Positions 43,466 through 52,509 are shown, numbered from the stretch's first letter. The stretch is DNA of 64,000 nt from Clostridium sp. OM02-18AC (GCF_003481825.1 NZ_QULW01000017.1:32750-96749); one strand, 5' to 3'. Numbers and translations are program-made. Notes: generated from the sequence alone by a model not told the origin.

Positions 43466-44827
43466 TTGAAGCGAACTATCAGTTTTATGACAGGAAAAGG
43501 CTCTGTCAACCATAATAGCAGAAAATTCCATGCAAAGAATACTGACCCGGAGCGAAGCTGTCTGAACGTGGAATACTGCAATGAAAATGTTAAGGACGTA
43601 TATCACGAATTATTTGATGAAGCACTCGCCCGGTACAATGAGAAGCAGACCAGAAGTGACCGCCGGATTGACGATTATTATGAGAAAATCCGTTCCGGCA
43701 AGCAGGAAAAGCCATTCCATGAAATTATTTTGCAAATCGGGGATAAGGACAACATGGGGGCAAAGACAGAGAACGGACAGCTTGCGGCAAAGGTGCTGGA
43801 TAAATATATGTGGGATTTCCAGCGGCGAAATCCTACGTTAAGAGTATTTAGTGCCTATCTTCATATCGACGAAGCAACGCCCCACTTGCATATAGATTTT
43901 GTACCGTATACGACAGGAAGCAAGCGGGGACTTGATACAAGAGTTTCTTTGAAACAGGCGTTATCTGCTCTCGGATTTAAAGGCGGTACAAGGCGGGAAA
44001 CGGAATTAAATCAGTGGGTGGCTTATGAGAAAGAACAGCTTGCCGCCGTCATGCTGGAACATGGGATTGAGTGGGAGAAGAAAGGCACACATGAAAAGCA
44101 TTTATCTGTTTTGGACTTTGAGAAAAAGGAGCGGGCAAAGGAAGTTGCGAAATTGGAGCAATCTATTTCTGACGGAAAAGAGCGATTATCAGATATTCAG
44201 ATTCAGCAGAGGAAAGCGGAGCAGGAAACAGAGCAGATACGCCAAGAGGGCGAAGCAGTCCGGCAGGAACTTTCGGAAACAAGTAATTTGCTGAAGGAGC
44301 AGGCGGAAACGCTGGCAGAGGACAAGGAAAAGCTGCTGTCTGATAATGAGAAATTAAAGAAGCAACAGAAGAAATTGCAACAGGAGATTGAGAAAATGCT
44401 TCAGTCTAAGGCGGTTATGGAACGGAATATACACGCCTATGACGAGGACGAGAAGTGGCAGTTGCCTGAACCGGCGGCATTGATGTCTGCGAAGGCTTAT
44501 AAGGATAAAAAAGCCTCTCCACTTGTGGAGAAATTGAAAGAGACGATAAAAGCACTGACGATTAAATGCATTCAGCTTACGGAACAGGGAAAGAAACTGA
44601 AAGATAAAGTTACCCGGCAGGAACAGCAGATCAGACACCTGACAGATAAGGTCATGGAGCAGAGTGACATTATTGACCGATTGCAGGAGCAAACGGCAGA
44701 TTTGGAGCGTTTAGAGCGTTATTTTGGTAGAGAACAGGTGCAGTCGATAGTTGGACGGTCTAAGGCTCGGGGACGGGCAGAAAAGGCAAATAAGCACCTG
44801 AAACGTGCATTTGAAATGAACAGATAG
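43466..44827 (+). CDS. MobV/Pre-type relaxase of element C
   Basis: A 453-residue protein from a TTG at 43466 (GGGAGAAAGGATA upstream). ISFMTGKGSVNHNSRKFH and AYLHIDEATPHLHIDFVPYT mark the MobV family, closely related to the B relaxase. The C-terminal coiled coil is longer, with Gln/Glu-rich stretches (RKAEQETEQIRQEGEAVRQE). Nicks oriT for transfer through a helper channel. Confidence 0.88.
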   Translation: MKRTISFMTGKGSVNHNSRKFHAKNTDPERSCLNVEYCNENVKDVYHELFDEALARYNEKQTRSDRRIDDYYEKIRSGKQEKPFHEIILQIGDKDNMGAKTENGQLAAKVLDKYMWDFQRRNPTLRVFSAYLHIDEATPHLHIDFVPYTTGSKRGLDTRVSLKQALSALGFKGGTRRETELNQWVAYEKEQLAAVMLEHGIEWEKKGTHEKHLSVLDFEKKERAKEVAKLEQSISDGKERLSDIQIQQRKAEQETEQIRQEGEAVRQELSETSNLLKEQAETLAEDKEKLLSDNEKLKKQQKKLQQEIEKMLQSKAVMERNIHAYDEDEKWQLPEPAALMSAKAYKDKKASPLVEKLKETIKALTIKCIQLTEQGKKLKDKVTRQEQQIRHLTDKVMEQSDIIDRLQEQTADLERLERYFGREQVQSIVGRSKARGRAEKANKHLKRAFEMNR

Positions 44828-44840
44828 GGGGATTGATAGA

Positions 44841-45155
44841 GTGACAGATATGGAGAAAAAAGTTATGGTTCGGCTATGTGCGAAAATTCTTTCGGAGACG
44901 GATTGGTATGATATGGATATGGAAGTACGCAATCTGATTGACTGGATATGCGTGTCGGAGCAGATAAAATCAAATAATAATGAGATACGCAGTCTGACCG
45001 GAGAATATAAACGGATAGAACCGGATTGCCGGGAGGGAGTGAAGGCGCAGTTGGAACGCATGAAATCACTCTGTAAAGAACGAGACAGCTTGTATGAGAA
45101 GCAGAACGATTTGAAAGGGCAGAAACAGAAAATCGAGAGAACGTTGGAACGGTAA
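44841..45155 (+). CDS. Small coiled-coil protein of element C
   Basis: A 104-residue protein with a GTG start behind AGGGGGATTGATA. The first half is helical (VMVRLCAKILSETDWYDMDM), the second a charged coiled coil (CKERDSLYEKQNDLKGQKQK). Not assigned to a known family; typical of small genes after the relaxase in these elements. Confidence 0.6.
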   Translation: MTDMEKKVMVRLCAKILSETDWYDMDMEVRNLIDWICVSEQIKSNNNEIRSLTGEYKRIEPDCREGVKAQLERMKSLCKERDSLYEKQNDLKGQKQKIERTLER

Positions 45156-45229
45156 GAATTTGGGGCATGGCGGCGGCTGTGTCCCTTATTTATTGTGGTA
45201 AAATTGCTAATGGTATGCTAAAATCAAGG

Positions 45230-45335
45230 AGCAAAGATAAAAACGCAACGTAAGAGAAAATTCCTTACAGAGCCGGTAGGTAGCCCGGCCGCACCATCTA
45301 GTGTAAGTAACCCTCCCTCCTTAGGGTCGTCCGTT
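45230..45335 (+). ncRNA. yjdF riboswitch
   Basis: The leader carries the yjdF RNA motif elements: AAACGCAACGTAAG, GAAAATTCCTTACAG, GCCGGTAGGTAGCCCGGCCGCACC, AGTGTAAGTAACCCTCC and TTAGGGTCG. It lies directly upstream of the yjdF gene. This RNA class is known to bind azaaromatic compounds and to control yjdF translation. No terminator follows, so control is probably at the ribosome binding site (TAAGGAGG, 45355-45362). Confidence 0.85.
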
Positions 45336-45369
45336 CTTTGTTCATACAATCATTTAAGGAGGAATTGTC

Positions 45370-45786
45370 ATGGACAAAGTATCAGGTAGATTGACAGTAT
45401 TTTTTGAAGAACCATTCTGGATAGGTGTGTTTGAACACATATCGGAGAAGAAATTGTCTGTATGCAAGGTTACATTTGGTGCGGAACCGAAAGATTACGA
45501 GATATATGATTTTGTTCTGAAAAATTACTATCGACTGAAATTTAGTCCGGCTGTGGCAACTGATGTAAAAGAAGCTAGTCGCAATCCGAAACGGGTACAG
45601 AGGGATGTGCGGAAACAGGTACAGAACACTGGGATAGGAACGAAGTCGCAACAGGCTTTGAAATTACAGCAGGAGCAGTTTAAAACCGAACGTAAAGCTG
45701 TGAGCCGGGAACAACGGGAAGCAGAGAAACAGCGGAAGTTTGAACTGAAACAGCAGAAAAGGAAAGAAAAGCATAGGGGCAGGTAA
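45370..45786 (+). CDS. yjdF: YjdF family protein
   Basis: A 138-residue protein with the YjdF/DUF2992 start (SGRLTVFFEEPFWIGVFE, then VCKVTFGAEPKDYEIYDFVL). The tail is very basic and Gln-rich (EQREAEKQRKFELKQQKRKE). Family members are linked to response to aromatic heterocyclic compounds through the riboswitch; biochemical function unknown. AAGGAGGAATTGTC precedes the ATG. It is cargo of element C. Confidence 0.88.
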   Translation: MDKVSGRLTVFFEEPFWIGVFEHISEKKLSVCKVTFGAEPKDYEIYDFVLKNYYRLKFSPAVATDVKEASRNPKRVQRDVRKQVQNTGIGTKSQQALKLQQEQFKTERKAVSREQREAEKQRKFELKQQKRKEKHRGR

Positions 45787-45853
45787 CTGTCCCTATGCTT
45801 TTAAGTCCATGAAGAACAATAGAAAATCTAATTAAAGAGGTGAACACTTTCGA

Positions 45854-48115
45854 ATGAATTATTTGGAGCATAAGACACAAGTAAAATTTGTTGATGGTTT
45901 GCTGGCACAATCACAAGAATGGCAGTGGCTGATAGATGAAATACAAGAACGATTTGAAATTAAAGAAATTACTTCTTGGGAACAATATATTGCTGAAAGT
46001 GTTTCCATAAGAAATGTGTTTGGATATTTTGTAAAAATACTAAATGTATGTGATAAAGACTGGATATATTCAAAAGAGGAATTTAAAGAAATATGGGAAA
46101 TTGCAAAGTTTTATATTGGAAGTGTTAATGCTAATAATTGTGTCGATAAAATATTGCATAATCAATGTAAACTTTTCTTTTTTTGCGTGTGGATAACGAA
46201 ATTGGAAAATGGAGACAATAATTCTGACTATTTGTATGATATTCGATTACTTAATCAAAAGAATTATTTTGAATTGATTAAGTGCGATTCGCTATTGGAA
46301 GCAGAAAAGAAACTGATAGGTTACACGCATACCATTTCTGTATCGGGGTTAGGCACTCCTTTGAAGAATTTGCAAGACAATCTGAATCAGGTAGAATATA
46401 CATGTAATGTTGATTTTTTATTGCGACATGAAAAAGAGATTTTAAGTTATAATGCCTTTTCTTATCAGCATATTAATGAAAAAGATTGTCAGACCTGGCA
46501 AGAAGTGTTTTTGCTAGATATGCTGCGGGTATCGTTTGAAAAGAAAAGTATACAGCCCATGTTTTCGGGAGCAAGTGGATCTGTTCCAGATATATCCATG
46601 TGGAATAAGGAGATTTTAAATGTTTTAAAGAAATACTTTAACCATGTGATTGCGAATTTTATTTTAGATTCTATTGCATATATGGCATTTAGCATTGAAC
46701 CAGCAAAAGAGGTAAAAATGCTTCATTGCAATCTTTTGATGAAAGCTATTGAATCAGGGGAAGGAAGTTATAAAATTTTTTCTAGTTCTTCTTATCGTAT
46801 TTTGTCTTATTTACATCAAGATAAATTAATGAGAGATTGTAACAAAGAAAAAGATTACATTAAATTTTTAAGAATAATACAGGAATGGAAAGAGCCATCG
46901 CAGATTATGAACATTAAAGAAGATGGATATCCTATTTCTAAAGAACAAAGAACTATAGTAACAGAATTTCTTACTAACAAATTTAAGGAGATAGACAATG
47001 TGTACACAATAAATGACTTGCTTGGATATCTGGAAGATGAAATCAAAACAAAGCAAATTAGTACAGAATATCTTCAAAGGGTAAGTGAAAAGTTTAAGAA
47101 ATATACAGAGGAAAATACAAGTGTTATTGTTTCTTCAGTATACTATGCCTACATGATTTTTTTGATTAAAATAACAAAAAACAATCAAAATGTAGATAAA
47201 CGTTATGTGCAGAAAGAAATGATACATATACAAAAGATTTGGCAAGAAACCATATATGAAAAGCAGTGTAAAAATATGCATGTGTTTTCATATGAGAAAG
47301 AAGTTAAAACAGAGAAACTTGTGAAATTTAGTGATTTATCATTGTTAAATCCAATCATCTTTGCTAAAAGTTGTACCCCTTCTTCAGAAAAGGCAGTATT
47401 GAATGTAATGATACATACTTCGGAACATCCACTATCTCATTTGTTTCGTGGAATGACATTAAGCCCTATATTTCCTACAGAAAAAGATAAAATAGTCTAT
47501 GAACGTCATGACATTGATAAAATGCTTTTAGAGTATATAAATGAATTAAAGTGTAAAAAAGGGTATAAATTATTAAATCAACTTGAATCTGAGGTGTTTG
47601 TGTCCAGTCTTCATGAAAGATATAAGATGAATACAGAAAGTGCCTTGTCTATGTTTATAAAAGAAGAAGATTTATATAATGCTGTAAGGGCGGAGACAAA
47701 AATAAAGTTGCTACCATATTCCAATACGATATCAGTAGCAATGGTGACACAATTATTTCCAGTACTAGAGATTAAAATACGCGAATTAGTAACATTATTT
47801 GGAATTTTCCCTTTTAAAAAAAATATAGATGAGTTTATGCAATATAATGACCCTAGTTCATTGTTACGGGAATTATTGACAATGATTTTTGATGAACAAC
47901 ATAGCTTTGAAAATGTACCAGATTTAATCTTTATTTATAATATTATGTATAATGGAAATTCTTGTAATGTGAGAAATGAATGTATTCATGGTAGAGATTA
48001 TTTATCTGGCGGCAGACTTAGATTTGCATTTCGAGCAACATTATTTGCGATACATATGGTGGAGTTTCGGATAAACACAATTAAAGAAAATGTTAGCGAT
48101 ATTATGGAAATTTAA
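45854..48115 (+). CDS. HEPN/DUF4209-like large protein, possible defence factor
   Basis: A 753-residue, AT-rich gene coding a mostly helical cytoplasmic protein without membrane segments or P-loop. The C-terminal region (about 560-750) includes LFRGMTLSPIF, TQLFPVLEIKIRELVTLFGI and NVRNECIHGRDYLSGGRLRF. R707 and H712 form an Rx4H motif typical of HEPN ribonucleases, and the region resembles DUF4209. AGAGGTGAACACTTTCGA lies before the ATG. The first two thirds were not recognised. The HEPN fold in cargo suggests RNA cleavage in an abortive-infection role, but this is inference. Confidence 0.55.
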   Translation: MNYLEHKTQVKFVDGLLAQSQEWQWLIDEIQERFEIKEITSWEQYIAESVSIRNVFGYFVKILNVCDKDWIYSKEEFKEIWEIAKFYIGSVNANNCVDKILHNQCKLFFFCVWITKLENGDNNSDYLYDIRLLNQKNYFELIKCDSLLEAEKKLIGYTHTISVSGLGTPLKNLQDNLNQVEYTCNVDFLLRHEKEILSYNAFSYQHINEKDCQTWQEVFLLDMLRVSFEKKSIQPMFSGASGSVPDISMWNKEILNVLKKYFNHVIANFILDSIAYMAFSIEPAKEVKMLHCNLLMKAIESGEGSYKIFSSSSYRILSYLHQDKLMRDCNKEKDYIKFLRIIQEWKEPSQIMNIKEDGYPISKEQRTIVTEFLTNKFKEIDNVYTINDLLGYLEDEIKTKQISTEYLQRVSEKFKKYTEENTSVIVSSVYYAYMIFLIKITKNNQNVDKRYVQKEMIHIQKIWQETIYEKQCKNMHVFSYEKEVKTEKLVKFSDLSLLNPIIFAKSCTPSSEKAVLNVMIHTSEHPLSHLFRGMTLSPIFPTEKDKIVYERHDIDKMLLEYINELKCKKGYKLLNQLESEVFVSSLHERYKMNTESALSMFIKEEDLYNAVRAETKIKLLPYSNTISVAMVTQLFPVLEIKIRELVTLFGIFPFKKNIDEFMQYNDPSSLLRELLTMIFDEQHSFENVPDLIFIYNIMYNGNSCNVRNECIHGRDYLSGGRLRFAFRATLFAIHMVEFRINTIKENVSDIMEI

Positions 48116-48771
48116 GGAGACTAGCTATGAAAAAATTGTGAGAAGGAACTGAAAAATAATCTTGGGATAATTTCAGATTAAAATAACTATTATTGCATTA
48201 GCAACAGTAGAAAATTAGACACCTTTTGTATGATATAAAAATACCCATTATGAGAATGCTACATTTTATGTTATTACATATGCACTTTCAAATACAATGA
48301 AACAAATAAAAAATAATTTTGCTATTTTCTATAGCCAGTGAGTGGTTCACAGCACATGAAAAAAGTACGGATTCTTGTTTTTGGCTTGGTAGAGAAATGT
48401 GACTATTAAAGATGTTACAACTTAGGATGGTTGCCAATAAATTTTTTATATTAGAACTTTAAAGCGAAAAAGAAAAGCTATTGGTAAGTAATCTTTTCGT
48501 TGTAATTCGGATTTGCTTGCAGAAGCAAGAAGATATAATGATGATTTATATAAAATGTATGAAGACATAAGCATGAAAAAGAATAATAAATCTGATAAAT
48601 AAGGATATATAATGTAGTTAAAGAATAAGTTTATCACTTTGAATGAGCTTGTGAATTTAATTGATAGTAAACATAAAACAATAAATGATAGAATCTGTTT
48701 TTGAATACGAAAAAGTTTAATTATATATTGAGATAGTTTTATCAATCATAAAATAAAGAAGGAGTGAATTC
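48116..48771 (+). other. AT-rich gap with a decayed reading frame
   Basis: About 650 bases. A plus-strand fragment near 48497-48602 reads SDLLAEARRYNDDLYKMYED and ends at a stop, without a start or upstream continuity, so it may be the tail of a lost gene. A minus-strand open frame at 48446-48745 is hydrophobic only because of AT-rich composition and is not supported. Confidence 0.4.
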
Positions 48772-50208
48772 ATGGACATAAAGCAGCTAATTGGTGAAAC
48801 CACAGATTATGACAAAAAGCTTGCTCTTGAAGAGAAGAAACCTAAAAGTTGGTGCAAGAGCATCAGTGCGTTTGCTAATTGTTTTGGTGGCAAGTTGATA
48901 TTTGGTGTATCTAACAATAGTGAATTAGTGGGACTTGCTGATGCAGAAAGTGATGCGGAGAAAATTAGTGAAGCAATAAAAATACATTTGAATCCAATAC
49001 CAGAGTTTAAGCTTTCGTTTGAAAAAGATGGGGACAAGACTTTTGTTATTGTAGAAGTTATGAAAGGTCAGCAGACACCATACTATTATGAGGGAAACGG
49101 GCAACTTGTCGCATTTATGCGTATAGGAAATGAAAGTGTTCCAGCGACTCCTTCACAACTAAGAGAACTGGTTCTTCGTGGTAGCGGTGAAAGCTATGAT
49201 AGCCTGAAATCAAGATATGATTTTGACAATATGTCATTTACAAAATTGAAATCAGTATATAAGCAGAGAACAGGAAATACATTTGAAGATACAGATTATG
49301 AATCATTTGGATTGATTGAAGAAAAAGGGAATCTGACGAATGCTGGAGCACTTCTGGCAGATGAATCACCTGTGCGTCATTCCAGATTGTTTTGCACTAG
49401 ATGGAATGGACTTACTAAGGCATCTGGAATTGTAGATGCACTTGATGATAAGGAATATACTGGCAGTCTTGTCACATTGTTGCAGGCGGGAACTGATTTT
49501 GTGAGAAATAACTCTAAGAAGGCATGGCGTAAGGTTGGGGACGGCAGAATTGAAATGCCGGATTATCCGGATCGGGCAGTGCTTGAAGGTGTAGTAAATG
49601 CATTAATTCATAGAAACTATATGGAGATAGGCAGTGAAGTCCATATAGATATGTTTGATGACAGAATCGAAATATATTCACCGGGTGGAATGATAAGCGG
49701 AATATCTCTAGAGGGAAAAGATCTATTAAAAATTCCATCAAAGCGAAGAAATCCGATATTAGCTGATATATTCAGTCGTTTGAAATACATGGAGCGTAGA
49801 GGTAGTGGGTTTAAGAAAATATTGGCAGACTACGAGGGTCAGGTTGAATTTGATGAGACTAAGATGCCGGTATTTGAGGCTGATAATGATGATTTTACAT
49901 TGACTTTGTATAATCTGAATTATGGACATGATTATGTGATGAATGTTAATGATACTCAGGGAGGCATTCAAGATGGCATTCAAGATGGCACTCAAGATGG
50001 CACTCAAGGTGGCACTCAAGGTGGCACTCAAGACAAATTGCAGAAACAAATCTTTGACATGATAGAAGAAAATCCTCAAATTTCCACATCAGAAATTGCA
50101 ACAAGGTTAGGTGTTGGTGTAAGGACTGTGAAGAGAAGAATAAAACAAATGACGAATATTGTATATGTCGGAAGTGGATATAGTGGTCATTGGGAGATTA
50201 AAGAGTAG
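48772..50208 (+). CDS. AlbA_2 (Schlafen-like) domain ATP-binding protein with HTH tail
   Basis: A 478-residue protein. The N-terminal AlbA_2 domain (residues about 10-130; SISAFANCFGGKLIFGVSN, FMRIGNESVPATPSQLREL) is followed by a HATPase_c_4-like region (AVLEGVVNALIHRNYMEIGS, ERRGSGFKKILADYEG). A Gly-Thr-Gln-rich linker comes from a 12-bp tandem repeat, then a C-terminal winged helix (ISTSEIATRLGVGVRTVKRR). Such proteins are often called transcriptional regulators and are common in defence islands. AGAAGGAGTGAATTC precedes the ATG. Confidence 0.8.
   Translation: MDIKQLIGETTDYDKKLALEEKKPKSWCKSISAFANCFGGKLIFGVSNNSELVGLADAESDAEKISEAIKIHLNPIPEFKLSFEKDGDKTFVIVEVMKGQQTPYYYEGNGQLVAFMRIGNESVPATPSQLRELVLRGSGESYDSLKSRYDFDNMSFTKLKSVYKQRTGNTFEDTDYESFGLIEEKGNLTNAGALLADESPVRHSRLFCTRWNGLTKASGIVDALDDKEYTGSLVTLLQAGTDFVRNNSKKAWRKVGDGRIEMPDYPDRAVLEGVVNALIHRNYMEIGSEVHIDMFDDRIEIYSPGGMISGISLEGKDLLKIPSKRRNPILADIFSRLKYMERRGSGFKKILADYEGQVEFDETKMPVFEADNDDFTLTLYNLNYGHDYVMNVNDTQGGIQDGIQDGTQDGTQGGTQGGTQDKLQKQIFDMIEENPQISTSEIATRLGVGVRTVKRRIKQMTNIVYVGSGYSGHWEIKE
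49963..50034 (+). repeat. 12-bp in-frame tandem repeat (six copies)
   Basis: Six copies of GGCAyTCAAGrT between 49963 and 50034, with a degenerate seventh at 49951. Each encodes G(T/I)Q(D/G). Changes in copy number would alter linker length by four residues without a frameshift. Confidence 0.9.
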
Positions 50209-50444
50209 TAAGTGCACTATATTATTCAAACTGTTAAAAGAGAAAATTACTGATGGCGAAGAAACAGGAGGTACATTACTTTGTAGTTAGTCTCGTGAGC
50301 TTTGAGATTTTGTGAGACTACATGATATAGCTGCAATGCGATAAAATTTGCGTTTGTGGTGGACTTGTAATATCAGTTTTTAGGTAGTCTTATTTTTTGA
50401 AGGCATTTCTTGAGGCTAACAAGAGATTGAGGAGGTTTAAAATT
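50209..50444. other. Gap between the AlbA_2 gene and a small ORF
   Basis: AT-rich, no gene recognised; contains an imperfect inverted repeat around GTCTCGTGAGCTTTGAGATTTTGTGAGAC (50291-50319). Confidence 0.35.
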
Positions 50445-50555
50445 ATGGACATAAGTGAAAAAGAGTGGAAACTATTTAGAAAAAAATATCGGATTGGCAA
50501 AAAAATATATGGAATGTTTCATCAAAGAGTATGTAAACTTTTAAGTTATACATAG
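50445..50555 (+). pseudogene. Short ORF, likely truncated member of a small clostridial protein family
   Basis: A 36-codon frame, too short for usual gene callers, with a strong SD (TTGAGGAGGTTTAAAATT). It encodes MDISEKEWKLFRKKYRIGKK and ends KLLSYT. The start looks like the N-terminus of a common small helical protein of this lineage, but the usual middle is missing. Truncation is inferred. Confidence 0.45.
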
Positions 50556-50649
50556 AACGATTATAGGTAAGAGTATTTTTATGACAAATGATAAGGGTTT
50601 GGCTATAATCTACAATAGGTAATTTATTAGCAAAAAGGAAGAGGTTACA

Positions 50650-52053
50650 ATGCATAGGGTTACACGAAAAAGCATAAAAGATTCAGATATTGATTTGGCA
50701 AGAGTTGAGAAGCGTTTGTCAGAAATTGCAGAAGAAATAAAAATTAATAACAAAAACAATTTAACGGACATAAATGTTATATGTGAAGAAATTTTTGGAC
50801 AAATATTAAATAAACTATATGATATAAAGTTGGTTTCGATGTCAGCAGAAGTTTCTGGAAATTATATAGCTGTGGACTTAGTTGATTATGAAAAGCGAAT
50901 TGCATACCAAGTAACTTCACAAAATATTCGTAACAAAATTGACAGGACTCTTGAAAAATTTAATTCTTCGGGCATGTACAAGGATATTGATGAAGTTCAC
51001 TTCCTCATATTGAGTTCAGATGAACATAGATATAATGGTAAAGATACAAAATGTTTAAATAACGGAAGAATATTTTCTTACAAAGAAAATATAATGAATT
51101 TCAAAAAACTTATACATGAAATAGAAAAGAAAAATGAAATAGAAAATGATTTTATCGTAGACATATATGATTGCATTAGTATGGTATATGATTCGGGACG
51201 ATTAAAATATTTTAGTATTGTAAATGAAACAGAATTATTGATGAGAACAGCAACTTATGATTTAGATGAGACAAAATCTTGGCTAAAAGGATATGGAGAT
51301 ATACATTTATCCGCATTTATTCCATTGTCTTATAAAGGTGAGTTAAGTTGTATGCTTCAAATTAGGCAACATAATTTGTCAGGGGTATACCTTACATTTG
51401 ATCAAGAGATGTTATTAGAGGACTATTTTGTATCGGAAACGGAGTTTGAAAATAAACATCATGTTGGTAGATATGAGGATGAAGAAGAAATATGTATGCA
51501 GATTCAAAATATGCGTATTAATTTGAATGCACATACTGCATATCATATATATAAATTATTTGAGGAGCTTAAAGAAGAGTATTTCGCAACAAAAAGTGAG
51601 ATTGACAGCATTCTTGGAACTAATGGTTTGAGTAGGGTGGGAAATAGATACTTGCTTATGACAATTGATATAATAGAATGGGAGGAAATATTATTTTTTG
51701 CGAGAAATCATGATTGGTTCCAAGAAGATGGCGAATTAGAGTGGAATATATTCAATAATAATTGTAGTAGAAATAGTTTGATACTGTCACCAAATGTAAA
51801 CGGAAATATTCGAGGCGATATATTAGCTACAATATCAGTAATTCCTAATAAAACATGGAATAATAAATTGGATTTATATTGGGAACCAGGGTTTAAGGCT
51901 AATGAGAGATGTATGGATAGATTTGATAATGTTGTTAAATGGAAAGCTGATTATACTGTAGAATGGATAAAAAATAGGCTGTTGGAGAAATCACATACTT
52001 ATTATGAAAAATGTAATGGTAAGAAATCTTTTTGGCAGAAAATATGGAATTGA
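50650..52053 (+). CDS. SMEK domain-containing protein
   Basis: A 467-residue protein. The N-terminal part (NLTDINVICEEIFGQILNKL, then YIAVDLVDYEKRIAYQVTSQ) matches the SMEK domain. That domain is found at the N-terminus of proteins from defence loci, with a nuclease-like IDxxD...IAYQVTS pattern like that of restriction enzymes. The rest (about residues 190-467) is not recognised. Strongly AT-rich. GGAAGAGGTTACA precedes the ATG. Last gene of element C. Confidence 0.65.
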   Translation: MHRVTRKSIKDSDIDLARVEKRLSEIAEEIKINNKNNLTDINVICEEIFGQILNKLYDIKLVSMSAEVSGNYIAVDLVDYEKRIAYQVTSQNIRNKIDRTLEKFNSSGMYKDIDEVHFLILSSDEHRYNGKDTKCLNNGRIFSYKENIMNFKKLIHEIEKKNEIENDFIVDIYDCISMVYDSGRLKYFSIVNETELLMRTATYDLDETKSWLKGYGDIHLSAFIPLSYKGELSCMLQIRQHNLSGVYLTFDQEMLLEDYFVSETEFENKHHVGRYEDEEEICMQIQNMRINLNAHTAYHIYKLFEELKEEYFATKSEIDSILGTNGLSRVGNRYLLMTIDIIEWEEILFFARNHDWFQEDGELEWNIFNNNCSRNSLILSPNVNGNIRGDILATISVIPNKTWNNKLDLYWEPGFKANERCMDRFDNVVKWKADYTVEWIKNRLLEKSHTYYEKCNGKKSFWQKIWN

Positions 52054-52418
52054 ATTGATAAACTAAAACTAGTGGATTAAAGGGAAAGTAAATAATTCTC
52101 TTATTTAAGAAAAAGTATGAATACAAATTATGAATGGTACTAACCATTAGTACCACAAAATTTCTTATTGCAGAAATATCGCTTGGAGATTATAATTTCC
52201 ATAGGTGGACAAGCAAGCCAGCAGAAAATTATTCTGTGAATAGTAAAAGAAACCTGCAAGCCACCGGAACTACACACAATAATGAAAGAATGTAATGGTA
52301 CTGGATTGGTACTAAAAATATGTGAAACGAAAAATGACGTGTGGAAAAAGTGTGGATTATCAATACAAAACAGTATAGATAACTATATTAAAATAACCAA
52401 AATCAAACTAGATTCTGC
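52054..52418. other. Non-coding right end of element C with arm repeats and palindrome
   Basis: TGGTACTAACCATTAGTACCA (from 52134) is an inverted repeat of the GGTACT motif. GGTACT occurs again at 52297-52302 and 52308-52313 (period 11), 122 bases before the core. No gene supported; an open frame across the core is spurious. Confidence 0.5.
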
Positions 52419-52429
52419 GAGTTTGAATA
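52419..52429 (+). other. Attachment core 4 (right end of element C)
   Basis: GAGTTTGAATA, the same as cores 1 and 2. Confidence 0.8.
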
Positions 52430-52509
52430 ACGGACAGAACGCCGGAGATGCTGATAAAATGGGCATTTCCGGCGTTGTTTTATGTTGGTTGGCTCTAAAA
52501 TGGCTCTAA
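52430..52509. mobile_element. Left-end remnant of a probable fourth element (D)
   Basis: After core 4 come a 14-bp stem-loop (AACGCCGGAGATGC / GCATTTCCGGCGTT, 52438-52476) with a T-rich tail, and GGCTCT twice at 52491-52496 and 52502-52507 (period 11), exactly 72 bases from the core. This repeats the left-end layout of A, B and C. No integrase follows. Confidence 0.55.

Larger units (their letters stand above)
38011..52429. mobile_element. Element C: integrative mobilizable element with defence-like cargo
   Basis: Between cores at 38011 and 52419, about 14.4 kb. The backbone equals that of B (repressor, Xis, Int, MobC, ATPase, oriT, MobV). Cargo: membrane nuclease-like gene, GNAT gene, yjdF with riboswitch, HEPN/DUF4209-like gene, AlbA_2 gene, SMEK gene. 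Arm repeats: GATACC pair at the left, GGTACT pair at the right (both 11-base period). The right 6.5 kb is AT-rich, unlike the backbone. Confidence 0.78.

Noticed and set aside
48446..48745. Minus-strand hydrophobic open frame of 99 codons
   Set aside because: The hydrophobic look comes from AT-rich DNA read backward; no start signal.
52282..52509. Plus-strand open frame of 75 codons across attachment core 4
   Set aside because: It runs through arm repeats, core and hairpin of the element ends; composition is random-like.
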